A DNA stretch of 64,000 nt, from positions 1 to 64,000 of the forward strand of contig NZ_BAAAYN010000043.1 of NCBI RefSeq assembly GCF_039536245.1. The letters run 5' to 3'. Each line of letters starts with the position of its first letter. Position 1 is the stretch's first letter. The DNA comes from Cryptosporangium minutisporangium. Lineage in GTDB: Bacteria; Actinomycetota; Actinomycetes; Mycobacteriales; Cryptosporangiaceae. Under the pieces are notes generated by a model. It made no database searches. It had not been told where the DNA came from and saw only the letters and a list, made by a program, of their open reading frames with translations. Made by a program: the position numbers and the translations under genes. Positions 34,555-43,014 of this stretch are shown here, piece after piece.

Positions 34555-35370
34555 ATGCGTAAACAAGGTCGGTCAGGTTGGACTCTGGGCGTTGCCATCG
34601 GTGGTGTGACGCTCGCTCTGACCGGCGCGGCGATGGTGGGTGTTTCCTCCGCCAGTGAGGACTCCGAAACTGCGTCCGTGGGACAAATCACGTGTCCGGA
34701 CGTCGCCAGCCAGCTACCCGCCATTCCGGCCTCGGCGCAAGCCGAAGTCGATCGGAATCTGACGTTGCTGCAGACGCAGATTTCGGAAGCGCAGAATCGA
34801 TTGGAATCCACGGTCGGCCAAGGCGGCCCCAACTTCGTGCAGAACGCGATCCTCGGTCCACTGGCCTCGAAACGGGGTGCGGCGATCGACCGGATCGCGA
34901 TCGCGATCGGACGCACCGCCGCGCGTCCGGAGCTGCCGATCGCCGAACTCTCGACCTGCACCGTGGAGGAGGGCGGGGCCGCTCCGGCGACCACCGCACC
35001 CACGACCGAGGCGCCTGCGGCGCCGGAGACGTCCGCACCGGCTGCAGACGATGCGGATAACGGGGACGACGCTGCTGATCAGCGGATCTCGTGCCCCGAT
35101 GTGGAGAGTGAGCTGCCGGCGATCCCGGCGCAGGCCCAAGCGGAGGTGGAGCGCAATCTGGCGTTGCTCGACACGCAGATCAGTGAAGCCAACAACCGAC
35201 TTCTGACGTCCGCGGGAGAAGGAGGACCGAACTTCGTCCAGAACGCAATTCTAGGCCCGCTCGCTGATAAGCGAGGAGCCACCATCGACCGTATCCAGAT
35301 CTCGATCGGTCGACACGCCGCGCGTCCCGAGCTGGACGTCGCCGCGTTGTCGGTCTGTTCACTCGCCTGA
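34555..35370 (+). CDS. Secreted protein with two Cys-capped repeat domains (paralogue 1)
   Basis: 271 residues from ATG 34,555 (AGGAGA upstream). A short basic N-terminus (MRKQGRSGW) and one hydrophobic segment (~9-32) act as signal or anchor. Two homologous ~90-residue domains follow (~45-140 and ~180-271), joined by a Thr/Pro/Ala/Asp linker. Each domain begins with CPDV and ends with a Cys (STC, SVC), and contains PAIPA-AQAEV-RNL-LL-TQISEA and GGPNFVQNAILGPLA-KRGA-IDRI. The pattern suggests a helical bundle closed by one disulphide. No known family is recognised. The next gene (35,649-36,725) is a paralogue. Confidence 0.88.
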   Translation: MRKQGRSGWTLGVAIGGVTLALTGAAMVGVSSASEDSETASVGQITCPDVASQLPAIPASAQAEVDRNLTLLQTQISEAQNRLESTVGQGGPNFVQNAILGPLASKRGAAIDRIAIAIGRTAARPELPIAELSTCTVEEGGAAPATTAPTTEAPAAPETSAPAADDADNGDDAADQRISCPDVESELPAIPAQAQAEVERNLALLDTQISEANNRLLTSAGEGGPNFVQNAILGPLADKRGATIDRIQISIGRHAARPELDVAALSVCSLA

Positions 35371-35380
35371 GTCCGGACTT

Positions 35381-35480
35381 GCGGTTGCGCGGTCTGTGGC
35401 GGTCCGCGTGAACCAATCCCGGTCACCGGGTTCAGGCCTCCAGGGAGCATCGCCGGTTACCCCGCCGGCGGTGCTCCCTG
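35381..35480 (+). ncRNA. Candidate structured 3' element, copy 1
   Basis: Stem-loop 1: GGTT (35,383-35,386) pairs with AACC (35,411-35,414) and CGCG (35,388-35,391) with CGCG (35,405-35,408), around the 13-base loop GTCTGTGGCGGTC. Stem 2: CCCGG-TCA-CCGGG (35,418-35,430). Stem 3: a 40-base hairpin (35,441-35,480) with 15-17 pairs, terminator-like. Copy 2 behind the paralogue keeps the loop exactly while all stems differ in sequence. It could be a 3'-UTR element or a small RNA. Confidence 0.5.
35441..35480 (+). terminator. Terminator hairpin after paralogue 1
   Basis: CAGGGAGCATCGCCGG (35,441-35,456) pairs with CCGGCGGTGCTCCCTG (35,465-35,480), with one T:G position and an 8-base loop, followed by TGCAATTT. 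Confidence 0.75.
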
Positions 35481-35648
35481 TGCAATTTCGCGGACGGAAT
35501 TTAATGAGCCGGTTGACCCAAATCTTCATGGTTCCGCCGACTCACTATCTCTTTTCCCGATTTCGGTGAACCATCCCTCTCGTGGCGGAGTTCTCGATGA
35601 CGTGGGCGCATGGAGGCCCTTCCGGGTGCACGATTAGGGAGAGCGGAA

Positions 35649-36725
35649 TTGCGAAAGCAATCAGGACGGTCGGGGTGGGCGATAGGCGCGGCCGTGGGCG
35701 GAACCGCGATAGCGCTGACCGCCGCCGCCATGGTCGGCGTCTCGTCGGCGAGCATGAACTCGGACGCCACCGCGACGGTGAGCGCAACGGCCGACCCAGG
35801 GGCCGATCAGATCGTCTGTCCCGACGTCGCCGGTGAACTGACCGAGGTGCCCGCCCGGGCGCAGAACGAGGTCGCGCGCAACGTCGCGCTGTTGGAGATG
35901 CAGGTCGGCGAGGCACAGAAGCGGCTGGAGTCGACGGTCGGCCAGGGCGGCGAGAACTTCGTCCAGAACGCGATTCTGGGTCCGCTGGCTTCCAAGCGGC
36001 AGGCGGCGATCCAGCGCATCGAGATCGCGATCGGCCGAGTAGCCGATGCTCCGGACCTCGACGAGGAGGCGCTCGCGGAGTGCGCCGTCGAGGCGGCGGA
36101 CGCCGCTGCGGACCCCTCGGCGAGCGTCGATCCGTCGGCCACCGAGGACCCGGCCGCGACGGACGATCCCGCGGCCACCGACGACCCGGCAGCGACCGAC
36201 GACCCCGCAGCGACCGACGACCCGGCAGCTGCCGACGACCCGGCTGCGGACGACGCTGCGGCGGCCGAGCACCCGCCGGCGACCGACGATCCCGCTGCGA
36301 TGGACGACCCAGCGGCGACCGAAGATCCGGCCGCCGTGGAGGACCCGGCAGCCACCGAGGACCCGGCTGCGGATGCCTCGGCGTCCGCCGACCCCGGCCT
36401 GATCGAATGCCCGGACGTCGCGAAGTACGTGCCGGAGGCCGAGGTGCCCGAGGAGGCACAGGAGGCCGTAGACGAGAACATGGAGGCGCTGGCCGAGAAG
36501 GAAGCCGCAGCGGAGGACGCGCTGGCCGAGGCGGAGAACGCGGACGCCGCCTACGTCCAGGACAACGTTCTCGGCCCGCTGGCGATCCAGCGGGTGGCGA
36601 TCCTCGTCCGCATGGAGGTCGCCGTCGACAAGTACGACGCCGACAGCGGGAAGAGCGCGGCGAAGAATCAGCGCCAGGCCGTGCACACCGCCATCACGAA
36701 GCTCTCCGGCTGTTCGCTCGCCTGA
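35649..36725 (+). CDS. Secreted protein with two Cys-capped repeat domains (paralogue 2)
   Basis: 358 residues. I use TTG 35,649: AGGGAGAG lies just upstream and the first residues (M/L-RKQSGRSGW) then align with the start of paralogue 1. Signal or anchor ~9-32. Domain A (~55-145) starts IVCPDV, contains GGENFVQNAILGPLASKR and ends AECAV. A ~95-residue linker is built from degenerate Ala-Thr-Asp-Asp-Pro-Ala-Ala repeats. Domain B (~255-358) starts IECPDV, contains YVQDNVLGPLAIQR and ends SGCSLA, the same last four residues as paralogue 1. Domain B has diverged most. The gene probably arose by tandem duplication of its neighbour. Confidence 0.87.
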   Translation: MRKQSGRSGWAIGAAVGGTAIALTAAAMVGVSSASMNSDATATVSATADPGADQIVCPDVAGELTEVPARAQNEVARNVALLEMQVGEAQKRLESTVGQGGENFVQNAILGPLASKRQAAIQRIEIAIGRVADAPDLDEEALAECAVEAADAAADPSASVDPSATEDPAATDDPAATDDPAATDDPAATDDPAAADDPAADDAAAAEHPPATDDPAAMDDPAATEDPAAVEDPAATEDPAADASASADPGLIECPDVAKYVPEAEVPEEAQEAVDENMEALAEKEAAAEDALAEAENADAAYVQDNVLGPLAIQRVAILVRMEVAVDKYDADSGKSAAKNQRQAVHTAITKLSGCSLA

Positions 36726-36738
36726 GTGAGGCCGAGTT

Positions 36739-36764
36739 CCGCGGGGCCCGTACGGGCCCCGCGG
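36739..36764 (+). terminator. 26-base perfect palindrome after paralogue 2
   Basis: CCGCGGGGCCC-GTAC-GGGCCCCGCGG lies 13 bases after the stop. It is a fully self-complementary hairpin with no U-tract. Confidence 0.65.
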
Positions 36765-36780
36765 ACCGCCGGGAGGTGAT

Positions 36781-36881
36781 CGGACGGCGTGGTCTGTGGC
36801 GGTCCGCGCCGTACCGAACCCGGTAGCCGACTCGGGCTACGCAGGACGCACCGCCGGCCGGGGAAGCCGGCGGTGCGTCCT
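36781..36881 (+). ncRNA. Candidate structured 3' element, copy 2
   Basis: Stem-loop 1: CGG-ACGG-CGTG (36,781-36,791) pairs with CGCG-CCGT-A-CCG (36,805-36,816; one G:U pair, one bulged A) around the same 13-base loop as copy 1. Stem 2: GTAGCC (36,823-36,828) with GGCTAC (36,835-36,840). Stem 3: a perfect 16-pair hairpin (36,843-36,858 / 36,866-36,881) followed by TTCG. Nothing on the + strand follows it, so it is not a leader of a downstream gene. Confidence 0.5.
36843..36881 (+). terminator. 16-pair terminator closing copy 2
   Basis: AGGACGCACCGCCGGC and GCCGGCGGTGCGTCCT form a perfect stem with a 7-base loop, then a short T-run (TTCG). It is the strongest hairpin in the 348-base gap before the convergent small membrane protein. 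Confidence 0.85.
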
Positions 36882-37073
36882 TTCGCGTGAGGCGCGACCC
36901 CGCCGGTTCCGGGCGGACGGGGCCGCGCGAGATGAATACTGGCCCCTCGGAGGCCACTCAGCCGATACCTTGCGGTGTTGGGCGTATCCGCAGCAGCGTC
37001 CGCCCGCAGTCGCCGATGTGCCTAGCTGTCTTTTGTGCACTGTCCTATGTCACTGCAGTCCGGCCCGGCCGCC

Positions 37074-37430
37074 TCACCAGCACGGGTCGAATCGGATCCC
37101 GGTCATGTCGTGGACGCCGATCAGGCTGACGGCCATGAGCAGCCCGGGCAGCCCGAGCGAGCCGACGACCAGGCCCGCGAGGGCAAGCAGCGAGCCTCGA
37201 CGTCGCTGCCGCTCGCAGCGCCGCAGTGCGATCGGCCCGAGCACCACAGCGGCCACCGCGCACAGCCCCAACAGGTACGTACCCCAGCCCGGAGACGCGA
37301 CGAACGCGAAGCCGATTCCGTAGAGCGGTAGGTACGGCAACCCGCCGGCGAAGCCCGCGATGCCCAGGCCGAAGGCGACCATGGCGAGGCGCATGCGCCC
37401 GGGAGACGTCGGCGCCGGAGCGTCGGTCAT
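37074..37430 (-). CDS. Small three-helix membrane protein
   Basis: 118 residues (G-rich site AAGGGGG before the ATG). Three hydrophobic helices (~13-35, ~45-65, ~80-103), the first rich in Gly (FGLGIAGFAGG), with a basic loop CERQRRRG between helices 2 and 3. This layout resembles the DUF4190-type small membrane proteins. Its function is unknown. It is monocistronic. Confidence 0.65.
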   Translation of the reverse strand: MTDAPAPTSPGRMRLAMVAFGLGIAGFAGGLPYLPLYGIGFAFVASPGWGTYLLGLCAVAAVVLGPIALRRCERQRRRGSLLALAGLVVGSLGLPGLLMAVSLIGVHDMTGIRFDPCW

Positions 37431-37586
37431 GGTCCACCCCCTTCCCTGGCTGATCGGTTCGCGCGTGCGACGTCTGAGGCTTGTTCGTCGCCGAGATGAC
37501 GCGAACGGTGCCGTCGGACGTTCGGACGCTGCGGTCGCGCTCGCCCGGAACCCGGTGGTTCCGCCGGCCGATCAAATGGGTCCGCG

Positions 37587-38333
37587 TCAGGACAGGGCAA
37601 GGACGCAGAACTCGTGGCCGTCCGGGTCGGTCAGACACGTCCACGGGACGTCGCCCTGGCCGATGTCGAGGTCGGTGGCGCCGAGGGCCCGCAGGCGGGC
37701 CACCTCCGCCGCTTGGTCGTCGCCGGGGTACGGCAACAGGTCGAGATGGACCCGGTCGGGCGCGGTCTTCTCGCCGGGCGTACGGAGGAACTCGAGATAC
37801 GGGCCGACGCCCTCGGCGGAGCGCAACGCCGCGTACTCGTCGGTCACCTCGTGCCGGATCCAGTCCGTCGCCTCACCCCAGAAGTGGGCCATGGTCCGCG
37901 GATCTGCGCAGTCGACCACCACCGCGGCGATCGGCCCGGTGTCCCGGTAGATCTCCCGAGGCTCCAACACGCAGAACTCGTTGCCCTCCGGATCGGCGAG
38001 GACCGTCCACGGCACGTCACGCTGGCCCACATCGGCGGGCGTCGCGCCCAGAGTCCGCAGACGCGCGACCAACTCCGTCTGATGGGCCGCGGAGGTGCTG
38101 GCGAGATCGAGGTGCACGCGGTTCTTCGTTGCCGTCTTGGCTCCCGGCACGGGCACGACGTTGATGCCGACGGCGACCGGGTCCGGCCAGACCAAGCCGC
38201 CGACGGGCCCCACGTAGGTGGTCAGGCCGGAGCCGCCGCGGTAGGCACTCCAGCCGAGTGCCTCCGCCCAGAACTGGCCGACCGTCGCGTGATCGAGAGC
38301 CTTGATGTTCACCTGGGCAGGGCGCAGCGCCAT
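37587..38333 (-). CDS. VOC-family protein with two glyoxalase-like domains
   Basis: 248 residues from ATG 38,333, whose AGGAT site overlaps the stop of the upstream membrane gene. Two homologous halves (~1-120 and ~125-248) both end in a conserved block: PWTVLADPEGNEFCVLEP and PWTCLTDPDGHEFCVLAL. Each half carries HLDL (NRVHLDLAS, DRVHLDLLP) and a QFW/HFW-E-A segment. This is the glyoxalase-like actinobacterial VOC type with unknown ligand. Tandem halves usually form one metal or ligand site between them. Confidence 0.88.
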   Translation of the reverse strand: MALRPAQVNIKALDHATVGQFWAEALGWSAYRGGSGLTTYVGPVGGLVWPDPVAVGINVVPVPGAKTATKNRVHLDLASTSAAHQTELVARLRTLGATPADVGQRDVPWTVLADPEGNEFCVLEPREIYRDTGPIAAVVVDCADPRTMAHFWGEATDWIRHEVTDEYAALRSAEGVGPYLEFLRTPGEKTAPDRVHLDLLPYPGDDQAAEVARLRALGATDLDIGQGDVPWTCLTDPDGHEFCVLALS

Positions 38334-38343
38334 GCCGGCGATC

Positions 38344-39363
38344 CTAGGCATCCGTCTGCTCGATATGGGTTGGTCGTCCGGCCCCGCTTCGAGCGCTGGG
38401 TCTGCTGCGGGTAGCTCGCGCCGCGCGCCAGAGCAGCCCAGCCAGACCGAGAGCGAACAGAACGTTGCCGACGACATCGACGAGCCCACCTGCCCCGACC
38501 AGAGGCTGCGACGGGAACGCGTACCAGGCGTAGGTCACGAGTGCGCCGCCGGTCAGGGCGAGCACGTGCCGCTCGTTCCATCCCGGTCGTTTGCTCCATC
38601 GCGCGAGCAGCCGCGCGCTGACCGCGTACAGGGCCAGGTAGACCACGACTGTCGGCCAGCCAGGGAACCAGCCCAGCACGATGAATGCGCTGGTGACAGC
38701 GAAGGCGATTGCGGCGACCTGCCATGGGCTCGGGGCGGGGGACCCGACGGGCTCCGCCCGCCGCCCAGTGACCAGGAACGCGGCGGCAACGAGGATCCCC
38801 GCAGCGGCCGTGGTGCCGGCCAATTGACCGGGCGCCGCGACAAAACGTTCGATCTCGTACGTGGCGAGCCAGTTGGTGACCGCGCCCAGGACGAACACGG
38901 CGCCGGCGAGGGCCAAGCCTCGGTTACTCAGCCACGGCTGCGCCGCCCGACGTGGCACCAGCGCCTCAGCGAGGGCGATGGACGCGCTGATGCTCCACAC
39001 GGCGTGCAGAGTCAGCACGAAGATCGTCCACCACGCGCCCATGCCGAGCGTGGGTACGGGCGCCCAGCTCAGCAACGGGTAGCCGAAGTAGGACGGGTTG
39101 AACAGCGTGTGGGTCACCAGTCCTTCCTCGATCACCCCGTAAGCCAGAGCGAGCAAGAAGATGGTCGACCAGCCGCGCTGGGCCCGGCGGGCGACCTCCC
39201 GGATCAACAGCGCGCCACCACCGTAGAGCGGTGCGGTGAGCACCAGCCAGGGCAAGGCGGTCACCGACATGTTGCCGTGGAGGTACTCGCCGATCAGCGG
39301 TGCGAGGACGAACAAGCCCAACGCTGCCCATCCGGCTGAACGGTGCGGGGTCTGGCTCGACAT
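38344..39363 (-). CDS. Polytopic membrane protein, unknown function
   Basis: 339 residues with about nine membrane helices. The motif ALAYGVIEEGLVTHTLFNP after helix 3 has a Glu-Glu pair, recalling the EExxR of CPBP (Abi) intramembrane proteases, but no downstream His motifs are clear, so I do not assign that family. The C-terminal tail is Arg/Ser-rich. It forms an operon with the VOC gene (10-base gap). Confidence 0.72.
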   Translation of the reverse strand: MSSQTPHRSAGWAALGLFVLAPLIGEYLHGNMSVTALPWLVLTAPLYGGGALLIREVARRAQRGWSTIFLLALAYGVIEEGLVTHTLFNPSYFGYPLLSWAPVPTLGMGAWWTIFVLTLHAVWSISASIALAEALVPRRAAQPWLSNRGLALAGAVFVLGAVTNWLATYEIERFVAAPGQLAGTTAAAGILVAAAFLVTGRRAEPVGSPAPSPWQVAAIAFAVTSAFIVLGWFPGWPTVVVYLALYAVSARLLARWSKRPGWNERHVLALTGGALVTYAWYAFPSQPLVGAGGLVDVVGNVLFALGLAGLLWRAARATRSRPSARSGAGRPTHIEQTDA

Positions 39364-39687
39364 CGGATGCTCCGCAGGCTGGCGAGGACATGACCTCGAC
39401 AGCCTCGCCGCCCCAGGGGGCGCCCCCGCGACGCCCTTCGGTAGCCGCGCCTGAGACTTTGGTCTACCGCCCGGCCTTCTCCATCTCGGCGTGGACGGCT
39501 TGTCTCCGCACTCGCCGCGCTCGGCAGGCCTTCGGAATGGGCCCCGAATTAGGGTGCGTCTGCGTCCGCGGGGAGAGGGTCGGCCGCAGCCAGCGTGAAC
39601 CGCTGTTCAACGCGGGAGGGCGGTAACCGCGGAGCGGCCGCAGTGGTGGGCACAAGGCCGCTCACCTGCGGTGATGAAGAGAGTGGG
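39364..39687. other. 324-base intergenic region
   Basis: No gene is supported. Around 39,471-39,482 the string CCGGCCTTCTCC repeats part of the palindromic element of 31-32.6 kb, but the partner arm is absent. Nothing else is recognisable before tRNA-Lys. Confidence 0.5.
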
Positions 39688-39760
<73 letters not shown>

Positions 39761-39957
39761 TCGTCACTCCCGGGACGGGCGACCACCCCGGGTGACGAGA
39801 GACAACGATAGCAGCCGACGCGTCAGGCCAGAAATCGGTAGGAGAGCCGTCCGTCACACCGGCCCCAGCGGCCATTTCACCGACGCCTCACCCGCTCGGC
39901 GGGCCGAGAATCTCGCCGCGCCGACGGTGAACCGATCGGGTCATCGGGTCGTAGGGG

Positions 39958-39990
39958 TTGACAACATCGTGTACAGGTGATTCACAGTGT
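39958..39990 (+). promoter_or_regulatory. Possible promoter of the L,D-transpeptidase gene
   Basis: A perfect TTGACA (39,958-39,963) lies 72 bases upstream of the start. The -10 region is poor (TTCACA at 17-base spacing), so only the -35 element is convincing. Confidence 0.35.
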
Positions 39991-40029
39991 CGTGTAGGTG
40001 TACGGCAGGATCTGCCGGAAGTACTGCGG

Positions 40030-41286
40030 ATGAGCGGGGTAACGATGCGGGCGGTCCGCACCACGGTCGGCGGCGACGCCGAGCGACACGGTCGGCGATG
40101 GGCGAAGCGGGTCGGCGCCGCGGTGCTCGCGGTGGGGTTGCTGGCCGCGTGTGACAGCGCGGCCGGAGCGCCGACCGGGGAGTTCAGCCCGGCCGGCAAC
40201 ACGGCGTCGAAGAGCCCGGCGGTGCCGACGACGCTCGCCCTGACGGCGCCGGCGAACAAGGCCACGAAGGTCCTGACCAGCTCGGTGCTGACGTTCACCA
40301 CCAACGGCACGCTCGACACGGTGACGCTCACCGGCTCGGACGGGAAGCCGGTGGCGGGCAACGTCTCGAGCGACAAGAAGTCGTGGGTGCCGGCGCGGCA
40401 GCTCGCGTACAGCGCCACCTACAAGGTGGTCGCGACGGCGTCGCAGGGCGGCGAAAACAGCAAGACGCTGACGTCCACGTTCACGACGATGGCCCAGCCG
40501 TCCTCGATCACCGGCGCCGACCTCTACGTCAACGACGGTGACACGGTGGGGATCGGGCTGCCGATCGTCGTCGAGTTCACGAACAGCATCCCCAAGTCGC
40601 AGCGTGCCGCGGTGGAGAGGCGGCTCTTCGTCACCAGCACCCCCGCTGTCGAAGGCTCGTGGCACTGGTTCTCCGGGAGCGAGATCCACTACCGTCCGCG
40701 CGCGTACTGGCCGAGCGGCGCGAAGGTGTCGGTGCGGCTGGCCATCGGCGGCCTGCCGATGGGTGACGGGAGCTACGGCAAGCGTGACCGGTTCGCCACG
40801 TTCACGGTCGGCCGCGCGGTGACCAGCAAGGTCGTCAACAAAGACAAGACGATGTACGTCTACAAGGACGGGAAGCTGATCCGGAAGTTCCCAATCAGCC
40901 TCGGCAAGCGCAGCACGCCGACGTCGTCCGGCCGGATGGTCGCAATGGAGAAGGCGTACAAGAAGACGTTCGACTCCGGAACGTTCGGCGTGCCGTCGGA
41001 CTCACCAGACGGGTACCGGCAGGTGGTGTACTTCGACGTCCGGTTCACCTGGGGCGGGGAGTTCGTGCACGCTGCGCCGTGGTCGGTCGGCTCGCAGGGA
41101 CGTGAGAATGTCTCGCACGGATGTGTCAATGCGTCGACGGCCAACGCCAGCTGGTTCTACGAGCTGACGCTCAAGGGCGACCCGATCGAGGTCATCGGCA
41201 CCGAGACGCGCGTCGAGAAGGGCAACGGCTGGACCGACTGGGAGCTCAGCTGGGAGCAGTACAAGGCGGGTAGCGCGCTGCGCTGA
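40030..41286 (+). CDS. L,D-transpeptidase lipoprotein with Ig-like domains
   Basis: 418 residues from ATG 40,030 (ATG 40,045 is equally possible). A long basic N-terminus leads to a signal peptide with lipobox LLAAC (~Cys39), so it is a lipoprotein. Two Ig-like domains (~65-150 and ~155-258, the second ending RFATFTVG) precede the YkuD catalytic domain (~260-385) with HAAPWSVGSQGRENVSHGCVN split around catalytic Cys (SHGC) and His. A C-terminal Trp-rich tail (WTDWELSWEQY) follows. This is the LdtMt2-like architecture. It makes 3-3 cross-links in peptidoglycan outside the membrane. Confidence 0.93.
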   Translation: MSGVTMRAVRTTVGGDAERHGRRWAKRVGAAVLAVGLLAACDSAAGAPTGEFSPAGNTASKSPAVPTTLALTAPANKATKVLTSSVLTFTTNGTLDTVTLTGSDGKPVAGNVSSDKKSWVPARQLAYSATYKVVATASQGGENSKTLTSTFTTMAQPSSITGADLYVNDGDTVGIGLPIVVEFTNSIPKSQRAAVERRLFVTSTPAVEGSWHWFSGSEIHYRPRAYWPSGAKVSVRLAIGGLPMGDGSYGKRDRFATFTVGRAVTSKVVNKDKTMYVYKDGKLIRKFPISLGKRSTPTSSGRMVAMEKAYKKTFDSGTFGVPSDSPDGYRQVVYFDVRFTWGGEFVHAAPWSVGSQGRENVSHGCVNASTANASWFYELTLKGDPIEVIGTETRVEKGNGWTDWELSWEQYKAGSALR

Positions 41287-41310
41287 CCGCCGCTGCCGGC
41301 GGCGCCGAGC

Positions 41311-41415
41311 GAATTTTTCGGGAAGGCCACCTCTCGGGCGCCGCCGGGAGGTGGCCTTTCGGGAGAACCACCCCTCCGCGCCCCCTCAGAGGTGGCCTTT
41401 CGGGAAAAGCGCCAC
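41311..41415. repeat. Three 41-bp-spaced TTTCGGGA repeats
   Basis: The C of TTTCGGGA falls at 41,319, 41,360 and 41,401, exactly 41 bases apart, starting 25 bases after the L,D-transpeptidase stop. Unit borders are GGTGGCC on the left and CCACC on the right. One unit shares 23 of 25 bases with the inverted copy near 47,630. The array is non-coding. Confidence 0.85.
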
Positions 41416-41537
41416 CCAGCGCCCAGGATGAGCGGCGCGGCGCCCCGGCAGCGGGGACGGCGCCCCCGCCACGGGGCGGCGAGCGGGTGCGCACATGACG
41501 AAGGGCCGGTCCGAATGGACCGGCCCGTCTCGCCGTA

Positions 41538-41614
41538 TGGGGTGACTGATGGGATTTGAACCCACGACACCCGGGACCACAACCCGGTGCTCTGCCAACT
41601 GAGCTACAGCCACC
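41538..41614 (-). tRNA. tRNA-His (anticodon GTG)
   Basis: Minus-strand cloverleaf with an encoded extra G at -1 pairing to discriminator C73 (acceptor GGTGGCTG/CAGTCACC), the hallmark of tRNA-His. Anticodon arm CGGGT-TGTGGT-CCCG gives GTG. T-loop TTCAAAT. CCA is encoded (41,538-41,540). Confidence 0.95.
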
Positions 41615-41738
41615 ATGCGCACTACCCGATCCGGAGGACCAGCTCGCGCGGCTCACTCATCATAGCGGTCCGCGCCCGCGCACCTCGACCTCGATCCCCC
41701 CTCTGGGGATCGCGCAGGTCACACCGGGCCGCTGGGCG

Positions 41739-42341
41739 TCATTTCGGGTCGGACAGCGAGGCCGCGATGGTCCGTGCCTGCTCGACGTCCGGCCCGGGCT
41801 GGGGGACGAAGATCGCCTGCCGGTAGTACTGGAGCTCGCGGATGCTCTCCCGGATGTCGGCCAGCGCCCGGTGCGCGAGCCCCTTCGCGGGCTGCCCGAA
41901 GTACACCCGCGGGTACCAGCGCCGGCACAACTCCTTGATCGAGGAGACGTCGACCATCCGGTAGTGCAGATAATTGTCGAGCCGCGGCATGTCGCGCGCG
42001 ATGAAGCCCCGGTCGGTCGCGATCGAGTTCCCACACAGCGGCGCCGACTTCGGGTCCGGGACGTGCTCCTGGATGTAGGCGAGCACCTGGTCCTCAGCCT
42101 CGGCGAGCGTCACCGTCGAGGCGCGCACCTCGTCGGTGAGCCCGGACTTGGCGTGCATGTCCCGGACCACGTCCAGCATCCCGCTCAGCATCTCGTCAGA
42201 GGCATGGATCACCACGTCGATGCCCTCACCGAGGATGTTCAGCTCGGAATCGGTCACGAGCGCAGCAACCTCGATGAGCGCGTCGTGTCCCAGTTCAAGT
42301 CCGGTCATCTCGCAGTCGACCCACACCAAACGCTCAGTCAC
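41739..42341 (-). CDS. orn: Oligoribonuclease
   Basis: 200 residues from GTG 42,341 (GGATAGG upstream). A complete DEDDh 3'-5' exonuclease: [10 protein letters not shown] (Exo I Asp/Glu), [14 protein letters not shown] (Exo II Asp), [12 protein letters not shown] (Exo III His/Asp) and [20 protein letters not shown]. It degrades 2-5 nt RNAs and in actinomycetes the c-di-GMP product pGpG, which links it functionally with the diguanylate cyclase at 18.6 kb. Essential or growth-important in many bacteria. Confidence 0.95.
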   Translation of the reverse strand: MTERLVWVDCEMTGLELGHDALIEVAALVTDSELNILGEGIDVVIHASDEMLSGMLDVVRDMHAKSGLTDEVRASTVTLAEAEDQVLAYIQEHVPDPKSAPLCGNSIATDRGFIARDMPRLDNYLHYRMVDVSSIKELCRRWYPRVYFGQPAKGLAHRALADIRESIRELQYYRQAIFVPQPGPDVEQARTIAASLSDPK

Positions 42342-42387
42342 GGACGGCAGCCTATCCACCCGGACGAACAACCGTGTCGAGCCCTAC

Positions 42388-43014
42388 CTAACTGTCCCGC
42401 ACAGTCCGATATGCGAGCATGCCGCCGAAGGCCATCAAACCGACCCCGGAGAGCGTGTCGACCGTCTGCATCAAGCGGTCCCCGATCCGCCGCCGGGCGA
42501 GCGCCACGCCGAGCGCCAGCACCGTGAACCAGCCGATGCTGCCGATGCCGAGGCCGGCGAGCAGGCTCCCCGCCGAGGCCGGTGACGACGTCAACGCGGC
42601 GGTGGACGCGGCGGCGAAGATCGAGGCCCAGGACGCGATCGTCAGCGGATTGGACGCGGTGGCCAGCACGGACGTGCGCAACGCCGCCTTGACGGTGGTC
42701 ACCTCGTCCACGGTTTCCAAGCCCAGTCGCACCCGGTGGGCCGTCCACAGCGTGCGGGCACCCATCCAGATCAGGACGCCGGCGCCGATGGTGCCGAGCG
42801 TCCACCGGATGGTGTCCGACCGGACCAGTTGGGCGACTCCGAGCAGGCCGAGCGTGGCGTACGCCATGTCGACGAGCGCGGCGCCGAGCCCGATCGCGAG
42901 CCCGGGCGCCAGCCCGTAGCGCAGGACGGTGCGGACGCAGAGTAGGGAAACCGGCCCGACCTGGGCCGCGACGAAGAGACCGAGTCCCAACCCGGCCAGG
43001 GCAGCGGTGAGCAT
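42388..43014 (-). CDS. LysE-family exporter
   Basis: 208 residues from ATG 43,014. Six membrane helices; GLFVAAQVGPVSLLCVRTVLRYGLAPGLA (split over helix 1 and loop) is the LysE/RhtB signature QxGP, and SNPLTIASWASIF is the second conserved block. It would export an amino acid or similar small solute using the proton gradient. It may be co-transcribed with orn (46-base gap). Confidence 0.88.
   Translation of the reverse strand: MLTAALAGLGLGLFVAAQVGPVSLLCVRTVLRYGLAPGLAIGLGAALVDMAYATLGLLGVAQLVRSDTIRWTLGTIGAGVLIWMGARTLWTAHRVRLGLETVDEVTTVKAALRTSVLATASNPLTIASWASIFAAASTAALTSSPASAGSLLAGLGIGSIGWFTVLALGVALARRRIGDRLMQTVDTLSGVGLMAFGGMLAYRTVRDS

Noticed and set aside
35391-35480. Copy 1 element as a c-di-AMP (ydaO) or c-di-GMP leader riboswitch
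   Set aside because: None of the conserved core strings of those classes are present, and the second copy has no downstream gene on that strand.
38344-39363. CPBP (Abi) protease assignment
   Set aside because: A Glu-Glu pair is present, but the second and third His-containing motifs of the family are not visible.
39464-39490. Third copy of the palindromic element
   Set aside because: CCGGCCTTCTCC is present, but the partner arm 22 bases away is missing; at most a fragment.
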